From: Tetracentron sinense | Lineage: Eukaryota > Streptophyta > Magnoliopsida > Trochodendrales > Trochodendraceae | NCBI GenBank assembly: GCA_015143295.1 | Contig: CM026571.1 | Location: forward strand, 31,276,505-31,340,504 | Direction of reading: 5' to 3' | DNA: 64,000 nt | In this document: piece by piece, positions 12,201 to 22,405 of the stretch | Layout of the letters: the number at the start of each line of letters is the position of its first letter | How positions within the stretch are numbered: the stretch's first letter is position 1 | The notes under the pieces: generated by a model | What the model saw: the letters and a program-made list of their open reading frames with translations, nothing else | What the model was told of the DNA's origin: nothing | Database searches by the model: none | Program-made: the position numbers and the translations under genes

Positions 12201-12342
12201 TCTTTCTAGCCAATACTATTTTCAAGTCATTCTTCTTTATTGGGGTACCGGGTACCCGTCCGCTCTTGCCCTCAAAATTTTTTGCAAGTTTCTTTTTTTT
12301 TGATACTTTTGCTTTCTTATCTAATTTTCTTTTTGGAGCCAT
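9243..12342 (-). CDS. DUF1985 / Ulp1-like protease gene (transposon-associated)
   Basis: A multi-exon minus-strand gene. Exon 1 (12342 to 11515) starts MAPKRKLDKKAKVSKKKK, a basic nuclear-localisation-like stretch. It continues into a DUF1985-type domain (LQNKFKFISYAVHLL, FATILGFRFRPHPP) and ends at CAG followed by GTATGA. Further exon-like blocks lie at 11430-11282 (AWAFEHIPELANFCVKEHKG), 11019-10740, 10666-10300, 10223-10038 and 9960-9880. The last segment, 9500-9243, is a C48/Ulp1 peptidase fragment, YLPFNWNNLHWALDVLDPKK, then LDSM, carrying the catalytic His and Asp. The expected downstream Gln and Cys are not visible, so the protease looks truncated. Genes with this DUF1985 plus Ulp1 combination are known as cargo of plant KAONASHI-type MULEs. 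No transposase for such an element is seen beside it. Confidence 0.65.
10300..10666 (-). other. Internally duplicated coding segment
   Basis: Within the Ulp1-like gene, two adjacent protein segments of about 48 residues are clearly related. One reads ISKRLAKVKAWVGSRP, later CYEGTSGEYPSHEC. The next reads MSNRLARVEAWMGSQ, later CHEGTLSKYSSYGC. The copies have diverged by substitutions but kept frame, which suggests duplication within a translated gene. Confidence 0.7.
10715..11030 (-). repeat. Tandemly duplicated exon, ~197 bp period
   Basis: The sequence tgcaatgttatttgta occurs at 10715 and again at 10912. The following 120 or so bases align throughout, including an exon-like block encoding a Lys/Glu-rich peptide (EDNSKKGGAEGHMKESGKR in one copy) and the flanking intron. 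This is an exon-plus-intron duplication inside the Ulp1-like gene. Confidence 0.7.
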
Positions 12343-12514
12343 TGAACCTACAAAATATAAAAATAAGCCATTATTTTTCTTGCATCATGCAACTCTGGAG
12401 CAAAATATCTCATTACAAATATCTACACCTAGAGCAACCACATTGGATTTTAATACAAAAGTGATGTCCATTAAATCAAAAGACATTATATTTTCATGCA
12501 AAATAATCACCTCC

Positions 12515-12690
12515 TCGGTCGGTGACGCGAGGAGGGGCATCTCGGCTACCATTTTCTTGCCACGTGTCCCCCTTCTAACCCCATTTAATTGTGGTTAAGA
12601 TCCATCCACCCGTAGGGTTCAACCATCTACCATTGGTTTTTAGAAAAATAAAATAACATTAACTAAAGGGTTAAGAAAAACTAACCTAAG
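12515..12690 (+). repeat. Diverged copy of a MITE-like repeat with a CACGTGTC motif
   Basis: The word gccacgtgtcccccttctaa followed by ttaattgtggttaag aligns with the repeats at 16812 and 22288. This is the most diverged of the three. The remainder of 12360-13050 shows nothing coding. Confidence 0.5.
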
Positions 12691-13055
12691 TTAACAGGAG
12701 TTCAAGGGTCAACTATGTAAGAGCGAGGAGACAGAGATTTATAAGTTTGTAATCTTGATATGTAATTTAATGTTTCTTTGTAATCCAGTCTCTGGTTCGC
12801 TTGTTTCAGTATATTGATCTCTGTGTTCTTACATTATTGGATGTGTCTGTTACTTGCTAACATGGTATGTATATACATTGTTTTGATGCTCTGAATCTCG
12901 AAAAGTTGGATAGTAACTAATTTTTGCAATCAGATAAACCAAATGGAAGTATTTGTTTTGACATTCGATAAAATTGGAACGATACATAGAAGATTACCAC
13001 GGCCTCTTCCCAAGGATGACGCACACAAATTGAGAAATTGTTCAAATTTTTTGTA

Positions 13056-13182
13056 GGTGCCAGCTAGCTTAGTTTGTAAAGTCTTTTGGGTCGTACCAGA
13101 GACATGGGATCGAATCCCACCTATACATATGGCCTCCAATGAACCAAAAATAATAATTTTTATTTTTATTTTTATTTTTAGA
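13056..13182 (+). mobile_element. tRNA-derived SINE-like element
   Basis: The head has a Pol III A-box-like GCTAGCTTAGTTTGTAAAG and, about 40 bases on, a B box GGGATCGAATCCC at 13106-13118. The tail is a repeated TTTTTA run (13158-13182). This order, a tRNA-like head then a short body then a simple A/T tail, is the usual plan of plant SINEs. No clean target duplication was found and the body is very short, so a tRNA pseudogene is the alternative. Confidence 0.55.
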
Positions 13183-13429
13183 TTTTTGGTTTACACTCTT
13201 GTGTTCATATAATCGTAGTGAAATAACAGCGAAATTGCCAATGAAGGGTATGAATACTATACCTAGTCATACCATCCTACAGGAGAAGGAGAAACAAAGC
13301 AGTAGCAGAGCTCAAAGAACTCATCAATGGCGGAGATCTTGTTGTGCCACGTTTGTGGCAATGTAATATAAACAAAGCAGTTGCAAAACTATACAACTGT
13401 GATGACGACTTCTATTATAGAACACTCAG

Positions 13430-13885
13430 AAAATAAACAAATGAAGAATAGGAAGAAGAAGATGAAAAGAGGAGTTTGAAAAAACTTTATAATCTGATTT
13501 TCGGGGCTATCACTCCTTTTAAATTAATTTACGGTGGTGCTACATGCACAATAATTAATTATTGATTTACACCAAACTTAGAAAATAACATTTATGAATA
13601 AACAAATGAAGAATAGGAAGAAGAAGATGAAAAAGAGGAAACTTACCACTGGAATCGCTGTAGAACTCGTGAGTTGATTTCGGGGAAGAAGAAGATGAAG
13701 AAGACGATCCAAATCACCAACCAAACCGAACTCGTCCAATGTCGCTGTGCCTTCAATGGAACCCCCAATCGCCAATCTGGTTGAGGGTAAATCACTGATT
13801 GCAACTCGTGGAGGCGTGTGGTGGAGGAGAAATCGCTGCACGAATGGATGAAACCTAACATTTGGGGGTTTTTAATAAGGGGCAA
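13430..13885 (-). other. Exon-like fragment with a flanking 40 bp direct repeat
   Basis: On the minus strand, 13885 down to about 13650 is open and GC-richer than its surroundings. It ends at a good splice donor (GTAAGTTT, 13648 downward), so it could be the first exon of an unrecognised gene. Next to it the phrase aataaacaaatgaagaatag followed by gaagaagaagatgaaaa is repeated near 13433 and 13597, about 164 bp apart. No protein family is recognised. Confidence 0.3.
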
Positions 13886-14079
13886 AATTGGAAAATATTA
13901 AGGGTAATTTTGAGATAAAAATAAGTCCATACCCTGTTTGATAAATTCTTTTAAACCTTACCTCATGCGGTAAATAATCTGGTTTAGGTCGACTAAATGG
14001 TTACTTATCTCTTTTTTAAAAAAGTAAAAGAACAGTTAAAGAGATGTGTTAGTGAACCAGACTGTTTGGTCTAGCAAGG

Positions 14080-14530
14080 TGTCACAGCCTTAGTTATTTC
14101 CCCAACCTTGACCGTGCAGCACTCGTGCTAAAGTCCGTCCTAGACGAGTCAACCTTACCCTCAAGCTTACTAGGAGAGAAGTAGGAACACTCTTTGGAAG
14201 AAAGCTATAACTCTTATTACACAAGAGAGTATACACAATTGGATGGTTGGATCCTTGGATTGGATGATCTAAAAATGAGGGGTCATCCCCTTTGTATACA
14301 TCTCAAGGAAAGGTTCTAGACTCTAGAACATTTCCACCTCCTTTAAAGGATTTCTCTAGAACTCCTATCACCTCCTCTCTAGGACTATTCTAGAATTATT
14401 CCCTTAGGAAGCTTCCCACCTCCTCTCTAAGAAGTTTCTAGAGAAGCTTCTACACAATTCTCCCTAGGATTATACTAGATACCCTACTAGTATATGTACA
14501 AAGCTCCCTACCAAAATTTGGGGTGTGACA
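14080..14530 (-). repeat. 3' LTR of the small LTR element
   Basis: Starts TGTCACAGCC and ends GGGGTGTGACA on the plus strand. It pairs with the copy at 15659-16134. Confidence 0.85.
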
Positions 14531-15658
14531 CTCTCCCCCACCTAATTTCGCGACACCCTCGTCGCGATATATCTCTGTGTTGCCTTCTTCGTTTCCATCG
14601 CTTCCTCCACTTTAGGGTCTTCCATTCCTGCCCTTTTACAGAGTTCATAGTCACAAACCACTTTAGATACATCTTGGTCCCTCGCACCAATGGTACCATG
14701 TATGATGGCTCCCTCCTTAAGGAGTTAACACGGGGCTTTGGTGCCGCTTCCACCTTGCCCAATAGCTCCATCTTCACCTTGAGTCGGTAGTCATTCAGCT
14801 CAACCACCTACAACTTCGCCTCCCCCATCCATGCTCCGTTGTATAGCCACACTCCCTGGACCACACCATGAATGTGTTTGGCTTCCATCTCGACAGCCTC
14901 GATCATCTCCGATCCCTTGACCGTCTTCACCTCCGCTCCCTTTGTCTCTACCCTTGAAACAAAGTCATATTTAGCCTCCATGACTCCCAACGCACAAGGC
15001 ATCCCCATTGAGGCGCGCCTCTACAACCCTAAGTCCTTCACCCTCGGACTTGGACGTATCCGCCTCCTCCCTTGTGTTGAGAAGTTACACTGTCCCCGTG
15101 CTCGACTCCTCATCACCACCATTATCATCTTTATCCAATTCCTCTTCATCTTCCTCTGACCACTCGCCACTCAATAACTTTGCAAGAAGGGCCTTGTGAA
15201 CTTTGCAATCCTTAACATTGTGAGTCCCATCCAGATGAAGCACTAGGAGTTGATCCTCTGCATCCTCCTCTCCGCAGCAAGCTCTCTCTCGGCTTATCGT
15301 TTCTCCATCCACTCATTGATGGTCTCTCCCTGTTGCTGATGAGTAACGAGCATCGCATCCCTGGTGCTCAGCATCTCTCCTTCTGGTTGTTCGATTCCCC
15401 TCTAAGTCTCATCATGCTTGAACCCAACTCCCCAACGCGATCTCCCTTGCTCGCCACGACAAGCACTCATCCGGCCAGTTGTGTCCCCATGGCACCTTGA
15501 GCATCCCTGAAATTGCTCCTCCTTGGCTCGTCCACTCCCAGGTTGAAAACCATGGCTTTGCCTTCCATGTCCCTAAGTTGTTCCACCACAATCCCTGTTG
15601 TTGTGGCCTCCTCAATGTCACACGTTACGACCCTCTCGTAACCTGTTCTGATACCACT
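14531..15658 (-). other. Internal region of the small LTR element
   Basis: Short minus-strand open frames occur, for example one starting MDGETISRERACCGEEDAED at 15312 with a strongly acidic C-terminus, and overlapping frames at 15412-15664. None shows retroviral enzyme motifs. A decayed gag-like origin is possible but not demonstrable here. Confidence 0.5.
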
Positions 15659-16134
15659 TGTCACGGCCTTAGTTATTTCCCCAACCTTGACCGTGCAGCA
15701 CTCGTGCTAGAGTCCGTCCTAGACGAGTCAGCCTTACCCTCAAGCTTAGGAGGAGAGATATAGGAACACTCTTTAGAAGAAAGCTACAACTCTTATTACC
15801 TTAAGAGAATATACAATTGGATTCCTTCCTTGGATACCACTCCTTGGATTATTAGATACCTTGGATTGGATGATCTACAAATGAGGGGTCATCCCCTTTA
15901 TATACATCTCAAGGGAAGGTTCTAGAATCTAGAACATTCCCACCTCCTTTAGAGGATTTCTCTAGAACTCCTATCACCTCCTCTCTAGGACTATTCTAGA
16001 ATTATTCCCTTAGGAAGCTTCCCACCTCCTCTCTAAGAAGTTTCTAGAGAAGCTTCTACACAATTCTTCCTGATTGTACTAGATACCCTACTAGTATATG
16101 TACAAAGCTCCCTACCAAAATTTGGGGTGTGACA
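15659..16134 (-). repeat. 5' LTR of the small LTR element
   Basis: The partner LTR lies next to the primer-binding site. It is 25 bp longer than the other copy, mainly from an extra ttggata-containing stretch near 15820-15865. Confidence 0.85.
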
Positions 16135-16439
16135 AAGGGCCAGACCAAATCCGATCCCATTTTTCACGGGTTGGTGGAAATTTTAGATCAACACAGGATC
16201 ATCTCCCGTTGGTGCTCATCTCTGGTTGGTGCTGGCGAGACTGCCAGACACATCACTCCCATGGCACCATATACCTTATTTGTACACAAATCAAGGTGTT
16301 GGTGTACAGTATGTGGCACCAGTGCTAGTTGTATCCTCACCAGCACTAGCTAGAGATGATCCCAAGTCTTTTAGAACGAGCCGATTTTTAGTTGATCTTT
16401 CAAATGTGACTTAGGTTCCCTTTTGAATGTCTAAAATTT

Positions 16440-16590
16440 GAGTTCAAATAAGGTCTGGCTTGAGCTTGGCATGTTTAAACATTCGAACTCAACTTCGAGC
16501 CTAAAATTCCAACTTGAGCTTGGCTCAAAACGAGCCGGGCTGAGTTGAGTTGTTGAGCGAGCTTGGCTTGAGCGCAACCCTACCTGTGTG
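16440..16590 (+). repeat. Dispersed gagcttggctcgag-type repeat fragment
   Basis: Contains gagcttggc, acgagccgggctgag and gcgagcttggcttgag words. The same vocabulary recurs over a longer stretch at 63042-63590, so both are probably copies of one dispersed family. Nothing else is seen in 16140-16440. Confidence 0.4.
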
Positions 16591-16811
16591 CCATTAAACT
16601 TGGGAGTCACAATTAATATGATCCCAAGTCAGCCATGGGGCATAGAGTCCACTTGAACTTTTGGAAAAAAAGAGTTTAATATGACAGACAGGGGGAATGG
16701 GGTAGTTGCCCCTTGAATTTTTTTTAAAAATATCTTTTATATTATTTTGTTTAATTATTTAATAGGGCATATATAAGGAGACAACTGTCACTTGAACTTT
16801 TGAAAATAAAA

Positions 16812-17062
16812 TATATTTTTATAGGGCAGTGATTAGCACACCACGCATTAGACAATGTAGTCTAATGCCATGGCCACGTGTCCCTTTTAACACTCCTTTA
16901 ACTATGGTTAAGCTTAAGAAAATTAAAGTTAATAATTTTGTTTTTTTACTTTTTAAAAATTAAGGCTGGATTGCTTAACCCTAGAAGTGAGTGAATCTTC
17001 ACTGCAGTTGATGTGTGGTAAATAGGGGGTTATGATCAATGAGGATTGCTAATTAGACTACA
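16812..17062 (+). mobile_element. MITE-like element carrying a G-box/ABRE-like motif
   Basis: It starts gcagtgattagcacaccacg and carries gccacgtgtccc at 16873. It ends near a related inverted segment (aggattgctaattagac near 17040). Both ends also contain attagac..gtctaat palindromes. A second copy starts at 22288 and a diverged one lies near 12515. There is no transposase, so it is a short non-autonomous DNA element or a repeat of unknown class. Confidence 0.5.
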
Positions 17063-17772
17063 TAGTCTAATGTGGCAGTAAGTTAACTATTTCTCATTTT
17101 TATACTATATTATTTAATTATTTAACAACACATAACCATGGGGCAAAAAAATAGATGGTATCGTATGTTGCCCAAATATTGGACCCTAGAGGGTGGATGA
17201 ATAAAGTTTTGGCAAATTCAAATTTTGTTCCTAATCCCTTAAGCAAAATTTTAATTAATCTAATTAAAATGGAATAGTAATCTAGCAATCCTACAATCAA
17301 TAAAACAGTAAATAGAAAGAATAGATAAAGAAAGCAAACACAAGATATGTTCTCGAGGTTCGGCTTCCTACTTATGTCCCCGCCTCAAGCTACCCACTTG
17401 AGGATTCAACACGATCCACTAATCGCACGATCTTCTTTTGGGTGAAGACCAAACCTTACACTTGCAAGAAAACACACTCTCTTGACTTCCTTTTCAAGAA
17501 GTTTCCCGCTTCAACACAAGAATCTATCGATTCTTGATTTCGAATACAAAGATGTATTGAATAGATTTACAAGCAGATTTTGCTCCTAAAATGAGCTGGA
17601 TGATTACTTGAATGCTCACTAAAAGTCTCTCAAAGAGTGGAGTTAAATAGCTTAATATGGACTTTTTTGGGTTTCTAGGGTTTTCTCAATAGAATTGATC
17701 AATCAATGCTTTGAGTAAATGATAGGAGTTAATGCAAAGATCAAACGTTGTTTTTCATCATAAATGATTCCA

Positions 17773-18001
17773 TTTTATAGCCAATGAGAAATTATGGCCG
17801 TTAGAGGTGCATTTAATGCAAAAATGGTCATTGGAAACTAGCCGTTAGAATGCATTTAATGCATGTCCTGAGCAAATCAGTCGAATGTTTTTGTCTCCTT
17901 GACAAATCAGTCGACTAGTTTTTAGCTAGTCAACTCCAGTAGCTTCTGAGCTAAATCAGTTGACTGGTTTTGAACACCAGTGAGAATCAGTTGACTGATT
18001 T
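17773..18001 (-). promoter_or_regulatory. TCGA-palindrome cluster and TATA box (SIRE-like LTR)
   Basis: Five related motifs at 17874-18001 include AGTCGACT (17909-17916) and AATCAGTTGACTGATT (17985-18000), where the centre reads TTGA instead of TCGA. In the direction of LTR transcription they are followed about 95 bp later by CTATAAAA (17780-17773). This is the expected place for an LTR core promoter with upstream elements. Confidence 0.55.
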
Positions 18002-19503
18002 TCTGTTTTTCACATAAAAGTCATTTTAATCAACCTTGATGATATTAATGATTTGATAGGTCAATTATCTTATATTTATCAAGGGAATATTCATCTAAAA
18101 TGATGTTCTAGGACTTTAGAATGATTGTGCAAAATAATTTTAAGGTACTTAATGTAGAGCCCCGGATTTTCTGCAAACACTGATTAGGTGAGTGAATAGT
18201 GCTTTGCACTAGGTGTGTTCAAGTCAAGGTCTTCCACGTAATCTTAGCATTTGGTTAATGCTAAGTGAAATACATTTTTGTGTAAAACATGTGATATGTG
18301 TGGTATGATTTGAGGATTGGGTGTGTGGATTGGGTGTGTCATGTGAGCCTTAGTGGTGAAAACCAAGTTCACATGCACTGTGAATAGTGTCAAGGGCATT
18401 AGTATTGGAGAGGCCAAAGTCCTTCATTGTAATTGGGTTGGTTAATGAGAGTGAGGGTTTTCACATGATCTAATGGTGATGTGAGTTTAGTGTATGAGCT
18501 AAGGGATGTATGGTGTCTTTGAGAAAGCAAGCAAAGAGTATAAAACATACTCTAAGCGTTAAGTGAATAGTGCATATAGAGGTAAAGGCCTCTATGTATC
18601 TTCTTGGGTGTTTCTCAGTGAAATGATGGTTTGATGTATGTGTGTTGGATCTCAAAACAAAAATATCATGATGCTCTAGGTCTTAAACATGAAGGGTATG
18701 AAAATACCTTAAGTCTTGATGTGTTTTAGGTCTATATGGATCCATTTAATGTTCATAAGGGTTGCCACTAAGAAAGGGTTGCAACTAACAGTAGAAGTAC
18801 TCCAAGGGCTGTGAGCATTTAGGTGATCAAAGGAAGAGTATGAACGCATACTTTGGGCGTTTAGAGGGTTGAGAATTCACTTGCACTATCCAGTGAATAG
18901 TATTGTGAATAGTGTTGTAAACAGTGTTTTTCAAGTCCTAAAGTCTTGATGTAATTATGGTTTTATGTTTGAAATGAAATAGGGGTTTTTATTTTTAATA
19001 TAAGTGTTTCTAAGTATTATGAATGTGTTAAGATCTTGAGAAGGGTGTTTCTTTTGATTATAGGAGTGAAAATATAATTGGGACAAGCTCTAAGTTTGAA
19101 AATGAGAGATGCCTAATCATATCCTCGACTTTAAGGAGCTCTAGTTTTGTCACCGTTGATTGGAATTGAATGATTCTTGAACCATTAGAAATGTATGGAA
19201 ACCCTCTTCGAGGTTCATATTTATTATTTTTCCATATTTTTAGTTGAAGATATGTTAAACGTTAGATTTCTGAAATCGGGTCTGATGAAAAATCTGGACT
19301 GCTGAAATCCATTCCAGACAAGTCAGCTTTAGAGCTCATTTAAGTAATTAAGAACTCAGAATTAGGATGTGTTCACTAGATACAAAATTGTTTCTCTTTA
19401 AATGATGAGTCTAACGCAAGTTGAATCACCTAAATCCAATAAGCAAGTCAAAAGTTATAGTCAAAACAGTAAGCTGGAAAAAATAGGGGAGTGCTGGTGA
19501 ATT

Positions 19504-19702
19504 CCGGTCGACCGGCCTTGAGGGGCGGTCGACCGACTGTCACCAAAAACACCAAAATGGCCTTACAATGGGTGTTTGGCCTGGCCGGTCGACCGTCCCT
19601 CCTAGCCAGTCGATCGGGAACCCGAGATTTTGCCCAGTTGGGCCATTTTCACCATTTCATTAAGGGTAGGAAGGTCCTTTGACCTCCCCTTACTCTATAA
19701 AT
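19504..19702 (+). promoter_or_regulatory. TCGA-palindrome cluster and TATA box (Tekay-like LTR)
   Basis: CCGGTCGACCGG (19504-19515), CGGTCGACCG (19526-19535 and 19586-19595) and a decayed agtcgatcgg (19608-19617) are followed by CTCTATAAATC (TATA at 19696-19702). This is the inferred core promoter of this LTR. Confidence 0.6.
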
Positions 19703-20454
19703 CTCCAAATTCATGGGTGAGGGTTGGATGAACCCTCAAGGCAGCATTTGAGAGAGTTTGGAAAGGGAGAAGTTAGGGCTTTGTCCAGGGGAGCTTGGGT
19801 GATCCTTCCTCAAGCTTGAATCCTTTCTTCAAAGCTTGGATCTCATCTTCTCAACCCTCCTCCATCTTTTCTCCAACCCAAGAGGTAAGTATAATTACTA
19901 CCTAGCTTTACTATGACACAAATAGTAAATGAAGAATGAATGTATGAGTTTGAATAGGATTTGCTAATACTCTCTACAAAATGACTTTAGCTTGATTCAA
20001 TGTGGAAATTGAGGGTTGTTAAGATTTGGGGGTTTTCAATAAAATGTTAATTATAAGTATGCTTGTATAGGGTTGGGATTTTACTACAACAAACTATGAT
20101 TCCAAGTCAATGATAATATATTTTCGGGTCATTATCTCCAAAGGAAACATGATGTGGGTATAATGTTGATGAAATAGGCTTAATGGCCAAGGTTTTTGTG
20201 ATGTAATACTATGAATGAACATGTTCCATGTTTTTAGGATTTTTCTAAGAGTACTATGATGTTGATAGGCTTTGTATGAACATGTATAAATGCTTAAAGT
20301 TTCCTAAGTATATTATGATGCTCACAAGAACTCCACGTACTCTATGTTTTACATGACTAAGGTTTTCTCATAAGCACTAGGAATTGAAACAAATAAGTGA
20401 AACTAATAAGGAAATACAAGTATGATCTCATATGCATTAATCATGTCAGTACGG

Positions 20455-20880
20455 TTGGTCAAGGATGTTGGTAGCCCAGGATAGTTCGGGTTTTATGGGT
20501 ACTAACCTCTTGCTCATAAGAAAGTCTCATAAGTTTGGTGAATTGTCAAAGAGATTGGCAACCCAAGGTTTTACGGGTGCTAACCTCTTGCTCATAAGAA
20601 ATCTTGAAAGGAAGTCGTACAAGAAAGTCTCACAAGTTTGGTGGATTGTCAAGGAGATTGGTAGCCCAGGGTTTTATGGGTACTAACCTCTTGCTCACAA
20701 GAAAGTCTTATAAGAAATCTAACAAGAACTCATAAGGCTCATAAGAACTCAAAGCTCATACGGAACACACAAGGACTCATCAGGCTCATAAGAACTGATC
20801 ATAAGCTCATAAGGAACTCTCATAAGGACTCATAAGGCTCATAAGAACTCATAAGACTTATAAAAGGTGTTTTGTTTTAT
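20455..20880 (+). repeat. Tandem repeats inside the Tekay-like LTR
   Basis: Three copies of a 90-110 bp unit carry ttggtagcccagg..ttttatgggtactaacctcttgctca (near 20455, 20550 and 20650). They are followed by short irregular repeats of ctcataagaact and ctcataagg. Equivalent positions in the related LTRs hold different tandem units. Confidence 0.75.
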
Positions 20881-22287
20881 ACGAAAGATAAGATTTGACA
20901 AATGATTTTCTATGATGGTTTTAAGTACGAATTATGAATTGTATTCTTTAAGTACTCGCATGTGATATTATTGTTGTTATAACATTATTAGCTAGTAACA
21001 TGTAAAAGTTGAGTATTCCATACTCAGCCGTACATTTTATGTCGGCAGGTTCGTTTGACGTCTACAACCCGGAGCCATAGGTTGAAGAAGAGTACATGGA
21101 AGAAAGGGAGCCACCTATCCCATTACAGCCACAGGAGGATAGGAATCTAGATAGGTGACCCTATCTAGACTATTCCTGAGTGGAGTGATAGTGAGATATA
21201 TTTTGTATTTTGATAGGTGGACATGTCCACCTTTACTTTTGTTATGTATGTACAAACTTAGAATACTGTCTTATATGTTAAAGAAATTTTTAGTTTACAC
21301 TTCCGCTATTTCATGCCTTGGTATTCTTGTACAGGATGGTTTGTAAGGCAGGTTAGTCACGCACAAATTCACGCCTAACTCCTAAGGGGTATTTTGGGTC
21401 ACGATACCTAAGGTCAACCTAGGTAAGTGAGCTTTTAATCTTCCATCTTTGAGGAGTTTTTTACAAAAAGTCCTAAGAACTCTCAAACTAAAATATAAAA
21501 GTCTTTAACCTTCATAGGAAAGAGTCTTCATAGACCTTCAATCTTGATCTTGGTTCATCTTCATGATCTTCTTTGTATACCAAGATTTCTTCCAATTGAG
21601 TCTTCATTTTTATATTAAGGAGACTTGTCTTTTTGTAAGGCTAGGTATGATCTTCATTTAGATCGGATGGATGCCACAAGACTTGGTAGTGTATCCTTTC
21701 GATACCTTGTGACAATTTCTTGCTTTGTGCCTTAGATTTTGTGTTAATGCTCTTATATACTGATTTTCACAAAAACTAAATAGAGACATTAGTAACACAA
21801 TGATCATTTCATTATTGTGTTATCATCAAAATTATTAAGGACACTTAAGGTTGTAACCTTTAGGCTAACATTGTAAACAATAAGAAACAACATCCGTAAG
21901 ATATGTACGAAACATATAGATGAGATGACTCACAAACTTGGTCATTATAAAAAAAAAAATCGAAAGCTATGCCCCTGAACCCTATCCTTCTAAACTCAAA
22001 ATATTTTTTACCTGCCTAATCAATATCTACAAATTTATCATTAATTACTAATATTTTTAAAGTCATCACCAATACTTTTAATCAACCATGTCCTCTCTAC
22101 AAGAAAATCTTGGCTCTGGCCATTGTTGTTATAGTGGGAATGATATTTTAGGAGTAGAGTTGAAATTAAGGTTTGAACCATATTCCTAATCTTAACCCTA
22201 AAACACTCATTCTTATTCATTTCTTAGTTCTAAAAAATGCTAAAGTAACTTGAAAAGCAAACATGATTAGGGTTTCAAACATTTTCA

Positions 22288-22405
22288 AATGGGCAGTGAT
22301 TAGCACACCTCGCATTAGACTAGGTAGTCTAATGTCATGGCCACGTGTCCCTTTTAGCACTCTTTTAACTATGGTTAACCTTAAGAAAATTAAAGTAAAT
22401 ATTTT
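22288..22405 (+). mobile_element. Truncated copy of the CACGTGTC MITE-like repeat
   Basis: Starts gggcagtgattagcacacct and carries ggccacgtgtcc at 22340. It matches 16812 onward for about 115 bp and then stops abruptly where copia sequence begins. The stretch 21876-22287 shows no recognised feature. Confidence 0.55.

Larger units (their letters stand above)
14080..16134 (-). mobile_element. Non-autonomous LTR retrotransposon (LARD/TRIM-like)
   Basis: Two LTRs, 14080-14530 (451 bp) and 15659-16134 (476 bp), begin TGTCAC and end GTGACA and are highly similar. On the minus strand a TGGTATCAGAAC primer-binding site (tRNA-iMet type) lies at 15656-15645, two bases inside the right LTR. A polypurine tract GGTGGGGGAGAG (14542-14531) abuts the left LTR, so the element runs right to left. 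A 4 bp AAGG flanks both ends (14076-14079 and 16135-16138). The 1.1 kb interior has only short open frames and no reverse transcriptase, protease or integrase, so mobility must have depended on a partner element. Confidence 0.85.
18153..21406 (+). mobile_element. Tekay-like gypsy solo LTR, 3.25 kb
   Basis: Begins TGTAGAGCCCCGG and ends GGGTCACGATA. Both ends correspond to the reverse complement of the Tekay LTRs at 23878 and 33048 (TGTAGCACCCC..GGGGCGCGACA). The distal part (21020-21400) is clearly homologous to them. It is flanked by CTTAA (18148-18152) and CCTAA (21407-21411), a target duplication with one mismatch. It lies inside, and is younger than, the SIRE-like solo LTR. Confidence 0.8.
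17166..21870 (-). mobile_element. SIRE-like copia solo LTR (minus), interrupted
   Basis: Read on the minus strand it begins TGTTAGCCTAAAGGTTAC at 21870 and ends TTTGGGCAACA at 17166. It matches the intact plus-strand LTR at 57213-58794 in order throughout, for example the guanine-rich leader gaggcggggacataag. The flanks TCGTA (17161-17165) and TTGTA (21871-21875) look like a target duplication with one C-to-T change. A second LTR (18153-21406) sits inside. Without it the LTR is about 1.45 kb. No internal region remains, so it is a solo LTR formed by recombination. Confidence 0.8.

Noticed and set aside
9481-12600. Long plus-strand frames opposite the DUF1985 exon (12008-12598).
   Set aside because: They are the reverse shadow of the lysine-rich minus-strand exon, giving runs of Phe, Leu and Ser.
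13056-13120. A functional tRNA gene.
   Set aside because: A- and B-box-like sequences are present, but the acceptor stem and anticodon arm cannot be folded convincingly and a SINE-like A/T tail follows.
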